From positions 1-34,276 of the forward strand of contig LKPX01000035.1 in the NCBI GenBank assembly GCA_001443525.1: 34,276 nucleotides of DNA, read 5' to 3'. The translations under genes and the position numbers were made by a program. Shown in pieces: positions 1 to 8,360 of this stretch (positions are counted from its first letter, which is position 1; every line of letters starts with the position of its first letter). The notes beneath the pieces were generated by a model. It was not told where the DNA came from and ran no database searches. It worked only from the letters and a program-made list of their open reading frames with translations. Source of the DNA: Desulfobacteraceae bacterium RAAP-1 (lineage in GTDB: Bacteria > Desulfobacterota > Desulfobacteria > Desulfobacterales > Desulfatirhabdiaceae).

Positions 1-1
1 C

Positions 2-1243
2 TTATCGATATAGGTGTCCCACATGCCGTTGAGGATATCCGCTCCGGAATACTTCGGTGGACATGCGGACATCCTTGGTCAGATACACCCTTCCGCCATG
101 AGATAGAACAATTTTGTCCAGTTCGTCAAGAAGCGGAAAGAGTTTCTTCTGTATTTTGAAGTCCAGCGCCAGCGTATAGCCTTCCATCGGGAAGGACAGA
201 TAGTTTGAATTTGCAGCGCCAAAAAGTTTCAGGACCGCCAGAAAAGAGCCCAGCCCGGCATTTGAAATTTTATCCAGCATCACGGAGAGCCCTTCTTTGC
301 CGGCTTCCTTTGGCAACACCAGTTGGTATTGCGTAAAACCGTTAGAGCCGTACATCCGGTTCCAGTGGCCGATCTTGTCCAGAGGGTAAAAAAAGGTATG
401 GATCGGCGTCAGTCGCCCATCCGTAAAAACAGGCTGTCTTGAGTAATAAAAATGGTTGAACAGGGATACGGAAAATTTATTGAGAAATATTGCAGGCGAT
501 GTGAAAGGGACAGACAGCGTTTTTTCCACCGGAGGACTCAATCTGCCTGAATCTGCATGTTCACCCAGCATCAGAACGGATCGTCCCTGTTCATCTCCTT
601 TTGCCAGACAGTCAATCCAGGCCACGGAATAAGCCGTATCAAAATTATCCTCAAACCGCTGGATAACGTCTTCCAGATTTTTGCATCGAATGACTTTTTC
701 ACGGATATAGGCGCTTTTGACAGGCTGAAGCCGGATGGCTGCCTCCAGAATGATGCCGGTAAGCCCCATGCCGCCGCATGTTGCATGAAAAAGTTCCGGA
801 TTTTCTTTGCTGCTGCATCGCACGATATCGCCGTCAGGCAGCATCAGATTAAATGAGACAACACACGTGCTGAAGCAGCCGGCCTTATGGTGATTCTTGC
901 CGTGGACATCACTGGCAATGGCGCCGCCGATGCTGATGAGGCGGGTTCCCGGAGTGACGCTCAAAAACCAGCCTCTTGGCAGGAATGCTTCAATGATTTC
1001 GGCAAGGGTGACGCCGCTTTCACAGGTCACGATGCCTTCGGCGGCGTCAAACGCCAGTATCTTGTCAAAGCGGTCTGTACAAATGACATGCCTGTTTAAC
1101 GCGCTGTCCCCATAGCTTCGGCCGCGTGCATAGACAATGCATTCCTGCTGTTTCCGGAAACTGTCGAGAAGCTGGTTTCGGGTTTCAAAATAAAATCCTT
1201 CTGATTCGATATACGGGAATCTTCCCCAACCGGAAATTTTCAT
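2..1243 (-). CDS. DprE1-like decaprenylphosphoryl-ribose 2'-oxidase, probably frameshifted at C-terminus
   Basis: FAD-dependent oxidase of the VAO/GLO fold. In DprE1 this enzyme oxidises the 2'-OH of polyprenylphosphoryl-ribose as the first epimerisation step toward polyprenylphosphoryl-arabinose. The FAD-binding half shows YARGRSYGDSALN near residue 40 and the family signature GGAIASDVHGKNHH near 105-118. The C-terminal half keeps the active-site-type segment YLTKDVRMS. The ATG at 1243 is chosen because GGAG lies 5 nt upstream; an upstream TTG at 1276 would overlap the preceding gene. It follows the prenyltransferase gene by 19 nt, so they form an operon. The reading frame stops at 2-4, giving 413 residues. 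The expected family tail after FRSGYP is missing in this frame but appears in another frame (see findings). Function is therefore sound, integrity uncertain. Confidence 0.8.
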   Translation of the reverse strand: MKISGWGRFPYIESEGFYFETRNQLLDSFRKQQECIVYARGRSYGDSALNRHVICTDRFDKILAFDAAEGIVTCESGVTLAEIIEAFLPRGWFLSVTPGTRLISIGGAIASDVHGKNHHKAGCFSTCVVSFNLMLPDGDIVRCSSKENPELFHATCGGMGLTGIILEAAIRLQPVKSAYIREKVIRCKNLEDVIQRFEDNFDTAYSVAWIDCLAKGDEQGRSVLMLGEHADSGRLSPPVEKTLSVPFTSPAIFLNKFSVSLFNHFYYSRQPVFTDGRLTPIHTFFYPLDKIGHWNRMYGSNGFTQYQLVLPKEAGKEGLSVMLDKISNAGLGSFLAVLKLFGAANSNYLSFPMEGYTLALDFKIQKKLFPLLDELDKIVLSHGGRVYLTKDVRMSTEVFRSGYPQRHVGHLYR

Positions 1244-1262
1244 GTAAACTCCATAAGTTATC

Positions 1263-2150
1263 CTAACGACCGGCAACGTAGAGCAGCCAGTAGAATGTGA
1301 TGGCCCATCCCGCGATTACCACCCACAGAAAATAATCTTTGAGAAGAACCAGGGTTGGCGATCCGCTTCGTTCTTCCACAAAGGTGATCTGTAAATACCG
1401 CAGCAGACCGATAATAACCCAGAAACCAGTGAAATAGAGGTCATGCGTTCCATGCTTTTGAATAACCTCCGGCGATACGCAGTACTGGATGTAGGCCACG
1501 ATAACGACCGATGTCATCAGGACCATGCTCAGAGAAACGAATTCCAGATTATATCCGTCTAAACACTTTCTGGTATTGCATCCGTTGGCGGACAGAAGCA
1601 GATCGTCTCTGCGTTTTCCCAACGCCAGAAAAAGCGCCAGAAGAAATGTCATGATGACAATCCATTGGCTGATGGGGATTGCAGAGACAACGCCGCCTGC
1701 GATCACCCTTAAAACGAATCCTGTGGCGATACAAACCACATCGATAATGGCGATGTGCTTGAGATAAAAAGAATACGCGGCATTCAGAAATAAATACAGC
1801 AAAAGTATGAACAGAAAATTCTTCGGAAGGAACACAATGGCAACAGAGAAAGAGGTGGCAAGGAGAATGATCAAGAATGCTATTGCGTTCATTACACTCA
1901 AGGTTCCTTTTGCCACGGGACGATTTTTTTTCTTGGGATGCTCGCGATCTTCGTTGATATCCTTGATATCATTCAAGACATAAACAGCGCTGGCGGTGAG
2001 TGAAAATGCCAAAAAAGCCCAAAGAGTGTTTAGAATAATCTGCAGGTTATCCAGCTTGCCACCAAAGAAGACAGGCAGGAAGACGAAGAGATTCTTTACA
2101 TATTGATGCGGCCTTGCAAGCTGAACATACGCTGAAAGGTTATGTTTCAA
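1263..2150 (-). CDS. UbiA-family decaprenyl-phosphate phosphoribosyltransferase
   Basis: Integral membrane prenyltransferase, 295 residues. It is most like DPPR synthase, which transfers 5-phosphoribose from PRPP to a polyprenyl phosphate. The first Asp-rich motif is NDIKDINEDREHPKKKNRP at about residues 61-79, the second is GKRRDDL near 183. Between and after them lie about eight to nine hydrophobic helices; the protein ends in a hydrophobic helix plus AGR. The neighbouring DprE1-like gene 19 nt downstream supports this specific substrate over quinone or haem prenylation. Together they would make polyprenylphosphoryl-ribose and its 2-keto form; a DprE2-type reductase would be expected just outside the window. 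The start is TTG at 2150 with a weak AGAGGG upstream; an in-frame stop lies shortly before it, and no ATG is available nearby. Confidence 0.85.
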   Translation of the reverse strand: MKHNLSAYVQLARPHQYVKNLFVFLPVFFGGKLDNLQIILNTLWAFLAFSLTASAVYVLNDIKDINEDREHPKKKNRPVAKGTLSVMNAIAFLIILLATSFSVAIVFLPKNFLFILLLYLFLNAAYSFYLKHIAIIDVVCIATGFVLRVIAGGVVSAIPISQWIVIMTFLLALFLALGKRRDDLLLSANGCNTRKCLDGYNLEFVSLSMVLMTSVVIVAYIQYCVSPEVIQKHGTHDLYFTGFWVIIGLLRYLQITFVEERSGSPTLVLLKDYFLWVVIAGWAITFYWLLYVAGR

Positions 2151-2292
2151 AGGGATGACCCTCTTGAATCGTTAAGTGATTTCAAAGAATGATTTGAATC
2201 CATTTAAATTGAGATTCCCTCTTTGGTCTCGATTTGTGATTTGGATATACTTTGAACCGTCACAATCTGCGCTTTTTGAACCCCCACCCCAG

Positions 2293-2313
2293 CCCTCCCC
2301 CGCTGGGGGAGGG
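2293..2313. repeat. GC-rich perfect hairpin, REP-like
   Basis: CCCTCCCCC (2293-2301), loop GCT, GGGGGAGGG (2305-2313): a perfect 9-bp stem, with further C-rich sequence before it (CCCCCACCCCAG). Sequences of this kind occur as dispersed intergenic repeats in many bacterial genomes. It lies upstream of the ubiA-like gene and is not followed by a T-run, so it is not called a terminator. Confidence 0.55.
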
Positions 2314-2412
2314 GGCAAAAGGAAGCGCAAGTTGTAGTGATGCACAGTATTAATAAATTATCATAAAAATATAAAAGTGAAAAGTCTTGCTCCCACACGT
2401 AAAAATCAATAG

Positions 2413-2540
2413 TGACGGCTTCATAAAAAGTCCGCATGCAGCGCTTGCGCCGCATCCTTCGTCATTGCAGCGTACCACAAGTACGCTTCATTCCTTGCGG
2501 ATTTGCGCGCCTTGCCTGCGAACTTTTTACGAAGCCGTCA
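2413..2540. mobile_element. MITE-like element, copy 1
   Basis: A 128-bp element beginning TGACGGCTTCATAAAAAG and ending CTTTTTACGAAGCCGTCA, so its ends are inverted repeats. It is flanked by the 4-bp direct repeat ATAG (2409-2412 and 2541-2544). The centre holds the short hairpin GCGTAC/GTACGC. It shares its interior (segments such as GCATCCTTCGTCATTGCAGCG) with the elements at 19512, 23365 and 26430. It encodes nothing of its own. A transposase supplied in trans is inferred; none is in the window. Confidence 0.8.
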
Positions 2541-2560
2541 ATAGTACATTGTTAAAGCAA

Positions 2561-2612
2561 TTGACACAAACGGCAACTTCAGACATATACATGCGGTAAC
2601 ATTTGCGCAAAT
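2561..2612 (+). promoter_or_regulatory. Possible promoter with adjacent 12-bp palindrome
   Basis: A perfect TTGACA (2561-2566) is followed by TATACA (2586-2591) at a long 19-nt spacing or CATATA at 17 nt. Just downstream is the perfect palindrome ATTTGCGCAAAT (2601-2612), placed where a repressor could act. The kinase gene starts at 2726. The rest of the 2151-2725 gap holds only the hairpin and the MITE copy listed separately. The spacing makes the promoter uncertain. Confidence 0.35.
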
Positions 2613-2725
2613 CAAAGGCTGGACGGTGATGCCATGATTTTTCGACCGTTGCTTTTAGAGAGGGGATAAAATGAATTATCGGCGACCGTTCAACATATGT
2701 CACAGCGAAATGGCAGGGAGAACTC

Positions 2726-4786
2726 ATGAAGCATTCAATGACGCCGGGTCTGATGATTGTCGGCGGTGTCTGTATCGTTATATTGACCGTGTGGGGGTGG
2801 CGAATGTCCGGAGCCGCGATAGCGATGATTCCAGCGCTGATCTGCGTTGTGATTTTCTACAACGTCCGGTCATATCGAAAAATCTCCAGCGCCAGAAATG
2901 CTGTAATCAAAAATGAAGAAAGATACAGGGATATTTTCGACAGGCTGCCGGTCGGTATCTTTCGTTCGAGCGCCGCCGGATATTTTGTGGATGTCAACAC
3001 GACGCTGGCCGAGATGCTGGGGTATTCCAGCCGGGAAGACTTGCTGACGTCTGTGCGGGATGCGGCGATGGATATCTATGCCAATCCGGCTGAACGCCAG
3101 CATCTTCTGGAAGCGCTTCAGCTTTCCAATGAAAAAATTCAGCGGGAAATTGTGTTCAAACGCAAGGATGGGAATACTTTTTCCGTCATGGTTACGGCGT
3201 CTGCGGATAAAAACAGCGCCGGAGACGTCACTTATCTTGAAGGCGCTGTCGAGGATATCTCCGAGTGGAAAAAAACGGAGGAAACGCTTCGCCGTCTGGC
3301 AGCCGCTGTCGAGCAGTCTGGAGAGATCATTCTTATTACCGGCGCCAGTGGTACTATTCAGTATGTCAATCAGGCGTTTGAAAAAATTACCGGCTATTCA
3401 CGAAAGGAAGCCATCGGAAAAAACCCCAGAATTCTGAAGAGCGGCGAACATGATCGTGATTTTTATACGACATTGTGGCGGACCATTTCCAGCGGCAAAA
3501 CCTGGAAAGGCCGTATCATCAACCGGCGCAAGGATGGTTCGCTCTTTACGGAAGACGCCACGATCTCTCCGGTGTGTGATGTCTCCGGCCGCGTGGTCAA
3601 CTACGTGGCTGCCAAGCGTGATGTTACCCGTGAACTCGCGCTGGAGGCGCAGTACCGTCAGGCGCAGAAGATGGAAGCTATCGGACGGCTGACCGGTGGT
3701 GTGGCGCATGATTTCAACAACCTGCTGCAAGCTATCAACGGCTATATGGACCTTGCGGTCATGGATCTCCCGCCCGAAAGCCGACCGCGCAAGTTTCTGG
3801 AAAAATCCGCCAAAGTGGGGCAGCGTGCAGCCAATCTGGTGCAGCAGTTGCTGCTGTTCAGCCGGCGCCAGGCCATGCAGCCCAAGATTCTGAACCTGAA
3901 TACGGTGGTTTCCGACATGTTGAAGATTCTCGAACGCATTATCGGAGAACATATCCGGATTGACTGGCTGCCTGACAAGGAAGCGGGGATTGTAAATGCC
4001 GACAGTGGAATGCTCGATCAGGTGCTGATGAATCTTTGCGTCAACGCTCGCGACGCCATGCCTGACGGTGGCGTTTTAACTATCAAAACGCAGACGGTTC
4101 AAATGGATACGGAATTTTGCACCGCCCACGCCTGGGCCAGACCCGGCGGATTTGCTCTGATCAGTGTTTCAGATACCGGCTGCGGCATGGATACAAAGAC
4201 GCTCGATCACATTTTTGAGCCTTTTTTTACGACCAAAGAGGAAGGTAAAGGTACGGGATTAGGTCTGGCGACCTCCTATGGCATTGTCCAGCAGCATAAC
4301 GGCATGATCGATGTCGATACGGTCTCCGGAAAAGGAACAACATTCAAGGTATATCTGCCGTTGTGTGATCAGGAAAGCGAAGCCGTCGGCGCATCGACAG
4401 AAAAACCGGCGGCAGGGGGTAGTGAGACCCTGCTGCTGGCTGAAGATGACGATGATGTCCGTCATCTGACCAGAGCCATTCTGGAACAGGCGGGCTACAA
4501 CGTGTTGACTGCAAAGGATGGGCAGGAAGCGATCGCCCTGTTTGAGCATCACAGGGATGAGACAGATGCGCTTCTCCTGGATATTGTCATGCCCGGACTT
4601 GGCGGCCATGAGGTATTGACGCGCATTCACGCTGCCTGTCCGGACATGCCCGCACTTTTTCTGAGCGGATACAGCGAAAGCTCTGTTCACGCCGATCTTG
4701 TGCGGCAAAAAAAGGCGGATATCATTCAGAAGCCCTATACTCCGAATGTCCTGCTGCGCGGTGTGCGCAAGATCCTCGATGCCTGA
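2726..4786 (+). CDS. Membrane hybrid sensor histidine kinase (2 PAS, HisKA, HATPase, REC)
   Basis: A 686-residue hybrid kinase. Two hydrophobic segments at about 8-24 and 30-46 anchor it with almost no periplasmic part, so sensing is probably cytoplasmic or in the membrane. Two PAS domains follow (about 60-180 and 185-305, the second with the typical ITGASGTIQYVNQAFEKITGYS pattern). The phospho-acceptor H328 sits in GGVAHDFNN. The ATPase domain shows NLCVNARDAMP, DTGCGMD and [12 protein letters not shown]-terminal receiver has an acidic pocket (EDDDD), phospho-acceptor D619 in LLLDIVMPG and the conserved K669. The output regulator is not encoded nearby. GGCAGGGAG lies 5 nt before the ATG. The next gene starts 3 nt after its stop, so they are co-transcribed. 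Confidence 0.93.
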   Translation: MKHSMTPGLMIVGGVCIVILTVWGWRMSGAAIAMIPALICVVIFYNVRSYRKISSARNAVIKNEERYRDIFDRLPVGIFRSSAAGYFVDVNTTLAEMLGYSSREDLLTSVRDAAMDIYANPAERQHLLEALQLSNEKIQREIVFKRKDGNTFSVMVTASADKNSAGDVTYLEGAVEDISEWKKTEETLRRLAAAVEQSGEIILITGASGTIQYVNQAFEKITGYSRKEAIGKNPRILKSGEHDRDFYTTLWRTISSGKTWKGRIINRRKDGSLFTEDATISPVCDVSGRVVNYVAAKRDVTRELALEAQYRQAQKMEAIGRLTGGVAHDFNNLLQAINGYMDLAVMDLPPESRPRKFLEKSAKVGQRAANLVQQLLLFSRRQAMQPKILNLNTVVSDMLKILERIIGEHIRIDWLPDKEAGIVNADSGMLDQVLMNLCVNARDAMPDGGVLTIKTQTVQMDTEFCTAHAWARPGGFALISVSDTGCGMDTKTLDHIFEPFFTTKEEGKGTGLGLATSYGIVQQHNGMIDVDTVSGKGTTFKVYLPLCDQESEAVGASTEKPAAGGSETLLLAEDDDDVRHLTRAILEQAGYNVLTAKDGQEAIALFEHHRDETDALLLDIVMPGLGGHEVLTRIHAACPDMPALFLSGYSESSVHADLVRQKKADIIQKPYTPNVLLRGVRKILDA

Positions 4787-4789
4787 AAG

Positions 4790-6835
4790 ATGAAAAAACC
4801 ATCCAAAATACCCCCCTTGTGTCGGGATTCCGGAAATTCTGAGCTGCAACGCGCGGCGGATTTACTGACGTGCGGCCGTCCGCAGCAGGCGCTGGAAATT
4901 CTGGAAGCAGCCCTGAAGAGTGATCGCGGGAACGCCAGGCTGTACAATATGGCGGGAGACTGCGCCATTATTGCCGGCGATCAGGCGCGGGCCGAGCGGT
5001 ATTGGCGGCAGACAGTGAGGTTAAACCCGTCAGCGGCGACGCCGTATTTCAATCTGGGGCTTCTGTATGCGCGATCGCATCGGGATGAACAGGCGAAAGC
5101 ATGTTATCAGAAAGCGATTGCGCTGGATCCCGGAAATGTGGCGGCGTATAACAATCTCGGCCTCCTGTGGGAACGCCGGCATCGTCCGGGCGATGCCGAG
5201 CAGTGCTACCGTCAGGCGATTTCTTTGAATCCCAAGTATTCCGAAGCGCTTACCAATCTTGGCGCTTTGCTGGCCTCCCGCAAGCAGGAGGACGCCGCCG
5301 AGCAGTGCTATCGTCAGGCCATTTCCGCAAATCCGCGCAACGCCGAAGCGCTTGCCAATCTTGCGGCAATACTGGCCTCCCGCAAGTGTTATGATGAGGC
5401 TGAGCGCTGTTATATCGAAGCGATCACACTGAATCCCGGCAACTCGAAAACCTATTCCAATCTGGGGATTCTGCTGGCCGATGAAAAACGCTATGCCGAA
5501 GCCGAGCACTGTTATCGGAGAGCCATTTCTCTGGATGCCGGTAATGCGGAAGCTTATTCCAATCTGGGGCTTGTGCTGGAGCAGGGAACGCAGGAAGAAG
5601 AGGCCGAACGGTGTCAGCGTACCGCGCTTCAGATTAACGAAAATTCCGCACAAATTCATTCCAATCTGGCCAATTTGATTTCCAATCGGAAAGGAAGTGC
5701 TGCCGAGGCTGAAACGCATTATCTCAAGGCTGTGGCGCTCAGCCCTGACAGCGCGTATGTGTATTCCAATTACGCTGTGTTTCTGACCAATCAAAAACGC
5801 TATGAACTTGCGGAGCAGTATTTCAGGCAGGCTCTGGCCATAGACGCCGCATACCCGCTGGCCCGTCTCAATCTGGGGTTTCTGCTGCTTTCCGAAGGGC
5901 GGTTTGCCGAAGGCTGGCTCTATCATGAATCCCGTTATGATCCCGGGCTGCCCGGCAACGGGGTTTCTCTGGCGAAACTACCCGGCAGCCAGATTCCCGT
6001 GCCGGAGCTGCCATTCCCTGAGTGGCGGGGAGAACCCCTGGACGGAAAAGCCCTGCTGGTCTGGCAGGAGCAGGGCTTCGGCGATGAAATCCAGTTCTGC
6101 CGGTATCTGCCCCAGTTGAAAAAACGGTGGCGGCTTCGCATCACCTATGTCTGCAAAGCGCCGCTGAAACACGTTATGGATACGCTGGAAGGCGTGGACG
6201 AAGTTTTGGCGCTCAGCGGGGTTTCTGAGATTCACGAGCACGATTACTGGACGGTGCCGCTGAGTATCCCATTTTATTTTCAGCCGCATATGTCAGAGAT
6301 TCCAGACCGGATTCCCTATTTGAAAGCATTGTCTGAGCGTATCGCTTTCTGGAAACCGCGTTTGCCCGACAACGGTCTCCGCGTGGGGCTGATGTGGCGG
6401 GGCAATCCTCATCATCACAACGATATCGAACGGTCGCTTCCGGATATATCCGTTCTGGAGCCCTTGCGAAAGATATCCGGCATTTGCTGCATCAGCCTTC
6501 AGAAAGGGATGGCTGTTGCGGATGATGATCTTCCCATTTGCAGCCTGGGCCAGGATATAGCCGATTTTGCAGATACGGCTGCGATACTGGCGCAGATGGA
6601 TATCTTTATCACGGTGGATACCGCTGCCGCCCATCTTGCCGGCGCGTTGGGAAAAACATGCTGGGTCTTGCTGCCTGCCTACCGGACCGACTGGCGATGG
6701 CTGCATGACCGCACCGATTCACCCTGGTATCCCGGCGTGATGCGGCTGTTTCGCCAGTCCGATCGGGGAGATTGGATCCCCGTGATTGAAGAGGTCCGAA
6801 AAGCGCTGACAGCGTTTATGAACGGAAGACCGTAA
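4790..6835 (+). CDS. TPR protein with C-terminal glycosyltransferase-like (GT9/GT41-type) domain
   Basis: 681 residues, cytoplasmic, with no signal peptide. About ten tetratricopeptide repeats run from about residue 15 to 370, with the usual spacing of the A-x-x-x-Y/L-x-x-L-G and A-x-x-x-x-P/N-A motifs (for example YNNLGLLWERRHRPGDAEQC). The last 270 residues resemble the glycosyltransferase-like domain often joined to bacterial TPR arrays: LLVWQEQGFGDEIQFCRY, then RVGLMWRGNP near 530, then DIFITVDTAAAHLAGALGK near 605 and WRWLHDRTDSPWYP. The last two blocks match the nucleotide-sugar site of heptosyltransferase-like GT9 enzymes. The acceptor is unknown; a protein or a surface glycan are both possible. 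It sits between two histidine kinase genes, 3 nt from the first and 46 nt from the second. Confidence 0.82.
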   Translation: MKKPSKIPPLCRDSGNSELQRAADLLTCGRPQQALEILEAALKSDRGNARLYNMAGDCAIIAGDQARAERYWRQTVRLNPSAATPYFNLGLLYARSHRDEQAKACYQKAIALDPGNVAAYNNLGLLWERRHRPGDAEQCYRQAISLNPKYSEALTNLGALLASRKQEDAAEQCYRQAISANPRNAEALANLAAILASRKCYDEAERCYIEAITLNPGNSKTYSNLGILLADEKRYAEAEHCYRRAISLDAGNAEAYSNLGLVLEQGTQEEEAERCQRTALQINENSAQIHSNLANLISNRKGSAAEAETHYLKAVALSPDSAYVYSNYAVFLTNQKRYELAEQYFRQALAIDAAYPLARLNLGFLLLSEGRFAEGWLYHESRYDPGLPGNGVSLAKLPGSQIPVPELPFPEWRGEPLDGKALLVWQEQGFGDEIQFCRYLPQLKKRWRLRITYVCKAPLKHVMDTLEGVDEVLALSGVSEIHEHDYWTVPLSIPFYFQPHMSEIPDRIPYLKALSERIAFWKPRLPDNGLRVGLMWRGNPHHHNDIERSLPDISVLEPLRKISGICCISLQKGMAVADDDLPICSLGQDIADFADTAAILAQMDIFITVDTAAAHLAGALGKTCWVLLPAYRTDWRWLHDRTDSPWYPGVMRLFRQSDRGDWIPVIEEVRKALTAFMNGRP

Positions 6836-6881
6836 TATGTAAAACAGGGTCTGTCTGATCTTTTGAAAAAGGATTATGCCC

Positions 6882-8342
6882 ATGTTCATTTCAAAATCCA
6901 TGACAATCCGCGGAAAAATCATTGTGGTGTTTGCCATCTTTCTGACGTCCGTAGCCGCGCTGACCATCTTCGATTGGTGGAGTATTGTCACGATCGAACA
7001 AAAATTTACGGTCGGCGAATATTTTGAAGATATGTTCAACGATATTCTGGAGGCCCGGCGATATGAGAAAAATTTTCTTTTTTATCATGATCGGGGCAGT
7101 CTGGATGAAAACATCATTTACATCAATAAAGCCCTTGAAATTTCCACTCACATGAACAAGGACATTGCGCGTGTCATCGGCAAGGAATACCGGCAGTTTC
7201 AGCAGAATCTTCTGGATTACAAAGCCATGATCGAAACGTTTGCATCTCGGAAAGACAACATGATCAGCGAAAAACAGGATGAACAGATTCGCTTGAAAGG
7301 CAAGGTCATCGGCGATTTTGCCGAAAAACTTCTGTCGCTCAAGCGGGAGCGGATTCATCTGGCGCTGACTGGAATCCTTGGGCTGCCATTTGTATTTCTG
7401 GCGATTTTTGTGGTGCTGTCCATGCTGATCATCCAACTGCTCTTCAATCGGATATTAAAACCCCTGGCCTTAATCCGCCGCACGCTGGACAGGGTCGCTC
7501 AGGGGGATTTCCGTCCCATTGATTACGAAGAAAACGCCAGAGATGAAATTTCCCTGCTTATTTATGCCTTTAACCGTATGGCCGGGGAGCTTGAAAGCAA
7601 ACAGGAACAATTGGTGCAGTCCAGGAAGATAGCTGCGATCGGAACGTTTACGGCAGGCATTGCTCATGAGCTGAACAACCCGATCAATAACATTTCCCTG
7701 ACGGCGGAGACCATCCTGGAAGACTATGCGCCGGTGCTTCCTGAAGAGGGCAGGGAACTGGTCGGTGATGTCTTGAGTCAGGCGGAACGCGCCGGTGAAA
7801 TCATCAAAAACCTGCTGGATTTTTCCAGAATCGAAATACCTTCGTTTACCACGCTGAAAATTGTGGATGTTATTCAGAAAACGCTGAAGCTGGTAAAAAA
7901 TCAGATCATGCTGGCAGGAATCCGTATCAACACGATATTTCCCCAGGATCTGCCTTCCATTCAGGGCAATTTCCGTAATCTGGAGCAGGTTTTTCTGAAC
8001 CTGTTCATCAATGCCATTCAGGCCATGCCCGAAGGCGGCGATATCCACATCCGGGCATTGCAGGATTCCGAAAAATATATCAAAATCGAGATTCAGGATA
8101 CAGGCCCCGGCATCAAACCGGAAAATCTGGAGCATGTTTTCGAGCCGTTTTACACCACAAAAGCCGTGGGGCATGGAACCGGTCTGGGGCTTGCCGTCAC
8201 CTATTCGCTGCTCGAAAAACACGGCGGCCATATTGAAGTTCACAGCGAGGTGAATGTGGGGACGACGTTTTCAATCTATCTGCCGGTGGGCAATGACGTG
8301 GAGACGGTTCAGGCTGAAGCCGCTGACAGCAGGAATCCATGA
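6882..8342 (+). CDS. Membrane sensor histidine kinase with HAMP
   Basis: A classical (non-hybrid) kinase of 486 residues. It has a first membrane helix near residues 9-27 and an extracytoplasmic helical region containing RRYEKNFLFYHD, a pattern common in helical-bundle sensors. The second helix is at about 160-185, followed by HAMP (RILKPLALIRRTLDRVAQGDF). HisKA has phospho-acceptor H262 in GIAHELNNPINN. The ATPase domain shows NLFINAIQAMPEGG, DTGPGI and [10 protein letters not shown]. No receiver follows, and no response regulator is adjacent. The start at 6882 is preferred over the in-frame ATG at 6876 because AAGGA then lies 8 nt upstream instead of 2. It is likely the last gene of the 2726-8342 operon. 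The stimulus cannot be told from sequence. Confidence 0.92.
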   Translation: MFISKSMTIRGKIIVVFAIFLTSVAALTIFDWWSIVTIEQKFTVGEYFEDMFNDILEARRYEKNFLFYHDRGSLDENIIYINKALEISTHMNKDIARVIGKEYRQFQQNLLDYKAMIETFASRKDNMISEKQDEQIRLKGKVIGDFAEKLLSLKRERIHLALTGILGLPFVFLAIFVVLSMLIIQLLFNRILKPLALIRRTLDRVAQGDFRPIDYEENARDEISLLIYAFNRMAGELESKQEQLVQSRKIAAIGTFTAGIAHELNNPINNISLTAETILEDYAPVLPEEGRELVGDVLSQAERAGEIIKNLLDFSRIEIPSFTTLKIVDVIQKTLKLVKNQIMLAGIRINTIFPQDLPSIQGNFRNLEQVFLNLFINAIQAMPEGGDIHIRALQDSEKYIKIEIQDTGPGIKPENLEHVFEPFYTTKAVGHGTGLGLAVTYSLLEKHGGHIEVHSEVNVGTTFSIYLPVGNDVETVQAEAADSRNP

Positions 8343-8345
8343 ATA

Positions 8346-8360
8346 TTTACGAAGTCGTCA
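8346..8360. repeat. Solo end fragment of the MITE family
   Basis: The 15 bases TTTACGAAGTCGTCA are identical to the right end of the MITE elements at 19512 and 23365. Only this terminus is present. On the minus strand its first three bases, TGA, are the stop codon of the UbiB-like gene. It lies in the 15-nt gap between two convergent genes. It may be a relic of an excised or deleted copy; chance identity is much less likely for 15 matching bases. Confidence 0.55.
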
